Assembly (NCBI RefSeq): GCF_003892345.1
Contig: NZ_RRUE01000001.1
Coordinates: 837,008 to 901,007, forward strand
Direction of reading: 5' to 3'
Source: Lautropia dentalis
GTDB lineage: Bacteria > Pseudomonadota > Gammaproteobacteria > Burkholderiales > Burkholderiaceae_E
DNA length: 64,000 nucleotides
Below, piece by piece: positions 59,219 through 64,000 of this stretch (position 1 is its first letter; every line of letters begins with the position of its first letter). The notes beneath the pieces are model-generated. The model was not told where the DNA came from, searched no databases, and saw nothing but the letters and a program-made list of their open reading frames with translations. Position numbers and translations under genes: made by a program.

Positions 59219-59917
59219 TCAGTTCAGACCTGCAGCCCCTTCGCCTGCCAGATAGCTGATCCCCAGCGCCACGACGCCCCAGAGCAGCAGCCGGAGTACG
59301 GCGCGGCCGGCCGGTGCGCCGCCGAGGCGGGCCGACAGCCAGCCCAGCCCGGCCAGTCCGGCCAGCGTGCTGGTGCACAGGGCCGGCAGCAGGGCATGGT
59401 CGGGCGTGGCGAAGACCACCAGCACCGGCACGATGGCGCCGCAGATGAAAGCCAGTGCCGAGGTCCAGGCGGCCTGCAGCGGGTTGGTGTCGATGGTCTC
59501 GCTCAGGCCGATCTCGTCGCGGGCGTGGGCTTCGAGGTCGTTGTGCCGGGTGAGCGCCTCGGCCACCTGCCGGGCCAGTGCGGGGGTGAGGCCACGGCTT
59601 TCGTAGATGCTGGCCAGCTCGCCCAGTTCGGCCTCGGGGTTGCGGTCCAGCTCCCGGCGCTCCTTGTCGAGGTCGGCACGCTCGGTGTCGGCCTGGCTGG
59701 AGACGGAGACGAATTCGCCCGCCGCCATGGAGAGGGCACCGGCCACCAGCGCCGAGAGACCCGCGATGACCAGGGCGCCACGGCCCGTGCTGGCGCCGGT
59801 CAGTCCCATCAGCAGGGCAGACGTGGAGATGAGGCCATCGTTGGCACCGAGCACGCCGGCGCGAAGCCAGTTGTTGCGGCTGCTGTAGTGGCGTTCGGGG
59901 TGGATGCTGCGGGACAT
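59219..59917 (-). CDS. VIT1/CCC1 family transporter
   Basis: A 232-residue membrane protein of the VIT/CCC1 family, which move iron or manganese. It has the characteristic NDGLISTSALLMGLTGA helix, the AGLSALVAGALSMAAGEFVSVSSQADTERADL stretch with its metal-binding Glu and Asp, an amphipathic cytoplasmic segment (EAELGELASIYESRGLTPALARQVAEAL) and three more helices. The frame is open to 60064; the ATG at 59917 (MSRSIHPERHYSSRNNWLRAGVLGA) matches family starts. Confidence 0.9.
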   Translation of the reverse strand: MSRSIHPERHYSSRNNWLRAGVLGANDGLISTSALLMGLTGASTGRGALVIAGLSALVAGALSMAAGEFVSVSSQADTERADLDKERRELDRNPEAELGELASIYESRGLTPALARQVAEALTRHNDLEAHARDEIGLSETIDTNPLQAAWTSALAFICGAIVPVLVVFATPDHALLPALCTSTLAGLAGLGWLSARLGGAPAGRAVLRLLLWGVVALGISYLAGEGAAGLN

Positions 59918-60037
59918 GGCGAATGGTGACGGCTGAACATCGCCCAAGTCTAACGGTTTGCCGGCACCGGGGGTATCTGTTGTGCGTCCCCCGAAGGTCG
60001 TGTGTTTCGCAAATGACGGGGGTGCACCAAAGGAAAA

Positions 60038-60069
60038 GGGGCATGCTTCCATGGCTGGAAGCATGCCCC
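60038..60069 (-). terminator. Terminator of the second nhaC gene
   Basis: Perfect 14-bp stem GGGGCATGCTTCCA with 60056-60069 and a 4-base loop. On the - strand it is followed by TTTTCCTTTGG. It lies 87 bases after the antiporter stop. Confidence 0.8.
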
Positions 60070-60155
60070 GGAAAATCGGGTGGGTGCTTTCCCTGCGGGC
60101 TTTCCCGTGGGTTCTGTCCAGGGGGATGGCTGTTCCTGCCTGACCCCCCTGAAGG

Positions 60156-61631
60156 TCAGCCCGCTACGGGCTGATGCCCGCTGCTGCTGCCAGCCTCGCG
60201 GCTGCTGCGCTCCTCGCGTTCCACTTCCGCTTCTTCTTCGGGGCTCATGCGCTGCACGCCAATGCCCAGGAAAGCCATGATGATGGCAATGATGGGGATG
60301 GAGTAGTTGAGGATGGCGTAGGGGCCGTATTCGAAGGCGGTGACGCCCAGCATGGACGAGGCGAACACGCCGCAGGTGTTCCAGGGTACCAGCACCGAGG
60401 TGATGGTGCCGCCGTCCTCGAGGGCGCGGGAGAGGTTGCGGGACTTGAGCCGCATCTTGCGGAAGGCCTCGACGTACATGCGGCCGGGCAGCAGGATGGA
60501 GATGTACTGCTCGGAGGTGGTGGCGTTGGTGAGAATGGCCGAGGCGATGGTGGCGGTGATCAGGCCGGCGGCGTTGCGGGCCATGTGCAGGATCTTTTCC
60601 ACCAGGGCGCGCAGCATGCCGGTCTTTTCCATGACGCCACCGAAGGTCATGGCGACGATGGTGAGCGAGACGGTACCCATCATGGCGTCGATGCCGCCGC
60701 GGTTGAAGAGTTCATCCACCATGGCGTTGCCGCTGTTGAGCTTGAAGCCTTCCTGCAGCGTCTTGACGGCGGTGTCGATCTGGCCGTGCTGCACCCACAC
60801 GTGGCAGGCCCAGCCCATCAGGATGCCGGCGGCCAGCGCGGGCAGGGCGGGCACCTTGCGGGCGATCAGCACGATCACGGCTACGGGGACCAGCAGCAGC
60901 CACGGCGAGATGACGAAGCTCTTCTGCAGCACGCCCAGCACCTCGTTGATCTTGCCGGCGTCGAGATGGGCGCCGGAGAACTGCATGCCCATCACGTAGT
61001 AGGCCACCAGGGCAATGACGAGGCCCGGGATGGTGGTGTAGAGCATATGCTTGATGTGGTCGAACAGGTCGGTGCCGGTGATGCCGGCGGCCAGGTTGGT
61101 GGTGTCGGAGAGCGGCGACATCTTGTCGCCGAAGTAGGCGCCGGAGATGACGGCGCCGGCCACCATCGGGGCGGGGATGTTGATGCTGTGGCCGATGCCC
61201 ATGGCAGCCACGCCGATGGTGCCCATGGTGGCCCAGGAGCTGCCGATGGCCAGCGTGACCACGCAGCAGATGGCGCAGATGGTGAACAGGAAGAGCGAGG
61301 GCGAGAGCAGCTCCAGGCCGTAGTACACCATGGTGGCCACGATGCCGCCGCCGATCCAGCTGCCGATGGTGAGGCCGATCATGATGATGATCAGGATGGC
61401 GGGCAGGGCCATCTTGATGCCGGCGTAGCAGGCTTCCTCGATGTAGTTCCAGGTGTAGCCGAAACGCGTGGCGATGAAGGCGGCCGTGGCGGTGCCGATG
61501 AGCAGCGGCACGTGGGGGCTTGCCTTGAGCACGATGACGCAGATCCCCATGACGATGATCATGACCAGCATGGGAATGAGTGCAAAGGCAAAGGGGATGG
61601 GTGTCTCGTTGATTGTCTGGTTCTGGCTCAT
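60156..61631 (-). CDS. NhaC-family antiporter (second copy)
   Basis: A 491-residue NhaC-family protein with about 12 helices: IGSSWATMGTIGVAAMGIG, GAYFGDKMSPLSDTTNLAAG and SEQYISILLPGRMYVEAF / SRNLSRALEDGGTITSVLVPWNTCGVF are the conserved parts. It is only moderately similar to the copy at 49734-51113. Start chosen at 61631 (MSQNQTINETPIP) with AAGGACG upstream; an ATG at 61658 is possible. The next gene on the same strand upstream is ornithine cyclodeaminase, so an amino-acid-linked exchange role is possible. Confidence 0.88.
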   Translation of the reverse strand: MSQNQTINETPIPFAFALIPMLVMIIVMGICVIVLKASPHVPLLIGTATAAFIATRFGYTWNYIEEACYAGIKMALPAILIIIMIGLTIGSWIGGGIVATMVYYGLELLSPSLFLFTICAICCVVTLAIGSSWATMGTIGVAAMGIGHSINIPAPMVAGAVISGAYFGDKMSPLSDTTNLAAGITGTDLFDHIKHMLYTTIPGLVIALVAYYVMGMQFSGAHLDAGKINEVLGVLQKSFVISPWLLLVPVAVIVLIARKVPALPALAAGILMGWACHVWVQHGQIDTAVKTLQEGFKLNSGNAMVDELFNRGGIDAMMGTVSLTIVAMTFGGVMEKTGMLRALVEKILHMARNAAGLITATIASAILTNATTSEQYISILLPGRMYVEAFRKMRLKSRNLSRALEDGGTITSVLVPWNTCGVFASSMLGVTAFEYGPYAILNYSIPIIAIIMAFLGIGVQRMSPEEEAEVEREERSSREAGSSSGHQPVAG

Positions 61632-62094
61632 GGCCGTGCGTCCTTTGTCATGTGGCATGACGCTGCGGAAGGTGGACTGCCGATCCTTCCCGGGGTTGAA
61701 AGCGTCCGCCGGGGCGGGCGTGATGACCCGTCCGCGCCGGTGCGATGCCGGCCGCCTGTCGTTTCAGGCAGCCGGGCGGTTCCGGACAGGGGCAGCGCGG
61801 TGACGCGGACACAGGATGCGGGTGTCCGGTCTGCCGCCCGTGTCCGGGTCGTTCAGGTGGTGCAGAAGCATACCGCAGTGTTCATTCCGGGTGTTCGGTT
61901 TTCCGCCGTGCACGCCTTGCAACCCCACGATATCAGGAGCGTGCACGCACGGGGGAGGGGCGTAGGCCGGCCAGGTGCGCACACGCATCCCGCATCCGGG
62001 CGCGCCCGCGCACATGTGGATACCGAGGTCGGCCGGGTTCGGCACGCGTGGCCCGTACCCGGAAGCGCCTGCACACGGGGCCAGGCCGCGTGTG
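61632..62094. other. Intergenic region between ornithine cyclodeaminase and nhaC
   Basis: About 460 bases, both flanking genes on -. It holds the nhaC promoter region and repeated ACACGCATCC / GCGCACACG words near 61975-62000. No gene or clear terminator is seen, so read-through from the cyclodeaminase gene is possible. Confidence 0.4.
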
Positions 62095-63144
62095 TCAGGC
62101 GGCGCGGCGCATGCGGGCCCGGCTGCGGCCACCCCGGGTGTAGCGGAACAGGTCCTTGGGATCGTCGCTGTCGGGCACCAGTTCGATGTCCACACCGACG
62201 CCGCGCAGCAGGGCCTGCTGGTAGACGTAGCGCAGCACCGAGTAGTCTTCCAGTGCAAAGCCGACCGAGTCGAAGATGGTGATCTGCTCGGGGCTCTGCC
62301 GGCCTTCCTCGATGCCGGCCAGCACCTTCCAGAGGTCCACCGTGGGGTGGTCGGCGGGCAGCTGCTGGATGTCGCCCTCGATGCGGGTCTGCGGCTCGTA
62401 CTCGACGAAGATGCGGCCGGCCTTCATCACGTCGGCGTGCAGCTCGGTCTTGCCGGGGCAGTCGCCGCCCACGCCGTTGATGTGCATGCCCGGTTCGAGC
62501 ATGTCGGGGGTGATGATGGTGGCGTAGGTCTTGTCGGCAGTGACGGTGGTGACGATGTCCGCCCCCCGCACGGCCTCGGCCGTGGAGTTGCAGCGGATGA
62601 TTTTCAGCGACGTGTACTCCGCCATGTTGCGGATGAACTTTTCGGTGGCGGCCGGATCGACATCGTAGACGGCGATTTCATTTATGCCGAGGTGGGCGTG
62701 GAAAGCCAGTGCCTGGAACTCGCTCTGGGCGCCGTTGCCGATCAGGGCCATGCGCTTGGAGTCGGGACGGGCCAGTGCACGGGCGGCCATCAGCGAGGTG
62801 GCACAGGTGCGCAGTGCCGTGGCCACGGTCAGCTCGGACAGCAGCACGGGGTAGCCGGTGTCGACATCGGCCAGCACGCCGAAGGCCATGACGGTGGGCA
62901 TGCCCTTCTGGTAGTTGTTGGGGTGGCCGTTGACGTACTTGAAGGCGTAGCGTTCGGCGTTGGAGACGGGCATCAGTTCGATGACGCCGATGTCCGAGTG
63001 GTTGGCCACGCGGGCGGATTTGTCGAAATCCGGCCACTGCCGGAAGTCGTCACGGATGGTGTCGGCCAGTTCGCCGATGAAGCGGGGTACGCCGATGTCG
63101 TACACCAGTTTCGACATCGTGGGCACATCGATGAAACGGGTCAT
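62095..63144 (-). CDS. Ornithine cyclodeaminase family protein
   Basis: Probably converts ornithine to proline and ammonia with NAD. The 349-residue protein has the OCD/mu-crystallin layout: VPTMSKLVYDIGVPRFIGEL at the start, substrate-contact residues in FKYVNGHPNNYQKGMPTVMAFGVLAD, the Rossmann loop ALIGNGAQSEFQALAF near residue 132, and GVGGDCPGKTELHADVM with the catalytic-type Asp. The C-terminal GGRSRARMRRAA tail is basic. Closely related enzymes act on other amino acids, so the substrate is not certain. The divergent Lrp-type regulator probably controls it. Confidence 0.88.
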   Translation of the reverse strand: MTRFIDVPTMSKLVYDIGVPRFIGELADTIRDDFRQWPDFDKSARVANHSDIGVIELMPVSNAERYAFKYVNGHPNNYQKGMPTVMAFGVLADVDTGYPVLLSELTVATALRTCATSLMAARALARPDSKRMALIGNGAQSEFQALAFHAHLGINEIAVYDVDPAATEKFIRNMAEYTSLKIIRCNSTAEAVRGADIVTTVTADKTYATIITPDMLEPGMHINGVGGDCPGKTELHADVMKAGRIFVEYEPQTRIEGDIQQLPADHPTVDLWKVLAGIEEGRQSPEQITIFDSVGFALEDYSVLRYVYQQALLRGVGVDIELVPDSDDPKDLFRYTRGGRSRARMRRAA

Positions 63145-63389
63145 GTTCGGGCTCCGGGTGAGGATGCTGCGCGGTGCTGGGCCGGCCGCAGCAGTGCATC
63201 GAAAGGGAGGGGTCTGCCACGGGCAGGGCGGCCTCCGGGAAGGCGTGATTGTTCCCGCGAGGGCTGCCAGTTTGAAGTGGCTTTGTTGTCAGTAATACCG
63301 CTTTTATGTACATTGTGGATGGTATATGCAGGCAGAATGAATGGCACGCCCCGGTGCTCAGGGATATCCCGAATGGAGACGATAACGGC
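63145..63389. promoter_or_regulatory. Divergent promoter region of ocd and lrp-like gene
   Basis: The segment 63270-63345 is much richer in A and T than its surroundings (GTCAGTAATACCGCTTTTAT, GATGGTATATGCAGG), as expected for promoters and Lrp-type binding. A dyad of the exact Lrp form could not be fixed by eye. Confidence 0.5.
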
Positions 63390-63812
63390 ATGAACGATCT
63401 GGACAGGCAGCTGATCGCCCTGCTGCGCGAGAACGCACGCATGCCGGTGGTGGCGCTGGCGAAGAAGCTGCAGGTGGCGCGGGCCACGGTGCAGAACCGC
63501 ATTGCGCGGCTGGAGCAGGACGGGGTGATCGTCGGCTATACGCTGCGGCTGCGCCCCGAGGAGGATGCGCAGCAGATCCGCGCCATCATGAGTGTGGCGG
63601 TGGAGAGCAACCGCGAGGAGGCGGTGATGCGCATGCTGCGTGGCCATGTGGCCGTGGTCACGCTGCATTCGGTGAATGGCCACTGGGATCTCGTGGCCGA
63701 GCTGCGGCTGGAAAACCTGGAGGCCTTCGAACAGCTCATCGGCAGCGTCCGTGCCATGTCCGGCGTCAAGGCCACCGAGACGAGCATCGTGCTGGCCACC
63801 TACAAGATGTAG
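63390..63812 (+). CDS. Lrp/AsnC-family transcriptional regulator
   Basis: A 140-residue regulator. Residues 1-60 form the helix-turn-helix (LDRQLIALLRENARMPVVALAKKLQVARATVQNRIARLEQDGVI) and the rest the RAM ligand domain (AIMSVAVESNREEAVMRMLRG, VVTLHSVNGHWDLVAELRLENLEAFEQLIGSV). The frame is open from 63306; the ATG at 63390 with GGAGA upstream gives the family's normal length. It probably senses an amino acid and regulates the divergent ornithine cyclodeaminase gene. Confidence 0.92.
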   Translation: MNDLDRQLIALLRENARMPVVALAKKLQVARATVQNRIARLEQDGVIVGYTLRLRPEEDAQQIRAIMSVAVESNREEAVMRMLRGHVAVVTLHSVNGHWDLVAELRLENLEAFEQLIGSVRAMSGVKATETSIVLATYKM

Positions 63813-64000
63813 CCGATGCGGCCGCGACCGTCGCAGCCGTGTGGAAGCTGTCGTGCCGGCGCTGCCATGCGGAAACTGTCGTGCCGGAGCAGCAGCGGCT
63901 GCGTTCATGTGACGGCCGGCCCTGCCTGCGCTGCCGGCGTTGCCCTGCCTGGCAAGGCGGCCAGTCTTGCCTGTGCCGCGCCTGGTCTAGAAAGCGCTGC
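63813..64000. other. Right end of window, no gene seen
   Basis: About 190 bases after the Lrp-type gene, with an imperfect direct repeat of GGAAGCTGTCGTGCCGG / GGAAACTGTCGTGCCGG (63842 and 63869). No complete gene is visible. Confidence 0.4.

Noticed and set aside
60174-62282. 702-codon frame on + opposite the second nhaC
   Set aside because: Composition (Gly/Asp/His/Val-rich) is that of an antisense shadow; the - strand encodes a clear 12-helix antiporter.
1-64000. tRNA, rRNA or known riboswitch genes
   Set aside because: No cloverleaf, rRNA-like stretch or riboswitch core could be recognised by reading; a computational scan could still find a small one.

Overview
The window is high-GC bacterial DNA with a Burkholderiales-type gene set: a complete-looking run of type II secretion genes, a DUF2863 protein (a family I know mainly from betaproteobacteria), FabI, a Yej-type peptide importer, and the gloB-methyltransferase-rnhA-dnaQ block. 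A Lautropia-like organism is a guess and cannot be proved from the sequence alone. Coding density is ordinary, but the intergenic DNA is unusually rich in structured repeats, minisatellites and low-complexity coding tails.

Layout. 1-10294: a type II secretion operon, gspJ-K-L-M-N-D-E-F, all on + and mostly with overlapping stops and starts. 10330-13180: a RelE/HigA-type toxin-antitoxin pair with a clear promoter/operator, then a hipBA pair on the - strand whose hipB and operator are duplicated on the far side of hipA. 13513-16864: small YkvA-like protein, secreted cupin, lipoate ligase-like protein, an IS30-like transposase stub, fabI. 17053-22849: yejABEF oligopeptide/microcin-type ABC importer. 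23105-30208: an ABC exporter region with a decayed permease copy followed by an intact ATPase, FtsX-type permease and HlyD-type adaptor. 30282-33233: an excisionase-like regulator with a 64-residue partner, an MFS exporter and its divergent TetR regulator. 33640-41999: pfkA and mltD converging on a perfect bidirectional terminator, then gloB divergent from a methyltransferase, rnhA, dnaQ and DUF2863. 42103-49733: DUF1488-like protein, TIGR04325-type methyltransferase, TonB-dependent siderophore receptor, NADP glutamate dehydrogenase. 49734-59037: NhaC antiporter, gloA, a YghU-like GST, a secreted unknown, two flavodoxin-like proteins, a RoxA-like ribosomal hydroxylase. 59219-63812: VIT/CCC1 transporter, second NhaC, ornithine cyclodeaminase and a divergent Lrp/AsnC regulator.

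The most striking non-coding signal is a ~170-190 nt element present four times (46652-46838, 46981-47169, 51260-51446, 51538-51708). Every copy can fold into a long closing stem around two hairpins, and the stem bases differ between copies while pairing is kept. The copies sit as inverted pairs between convergent genes, so each copy has the same orientation relative to the gene upstream of it. A second family forms a ~225 nt giant palindrome before pfkA, with shorter relatives before mltD and roxA. A third, ~30 nt motif recurs upstream of several genes.

Functional themes: protein export (T2SS, ABC exporter), import (Yej, TonB receptor), methylglyoxal detoxification (gloA, gloB), sodium/proton or amino-acid-linked exchange (two NhaC proteins, one near ornithine cyclodeaminase), and several persistence-type toxin-antitoxin loci, some of them degraded.
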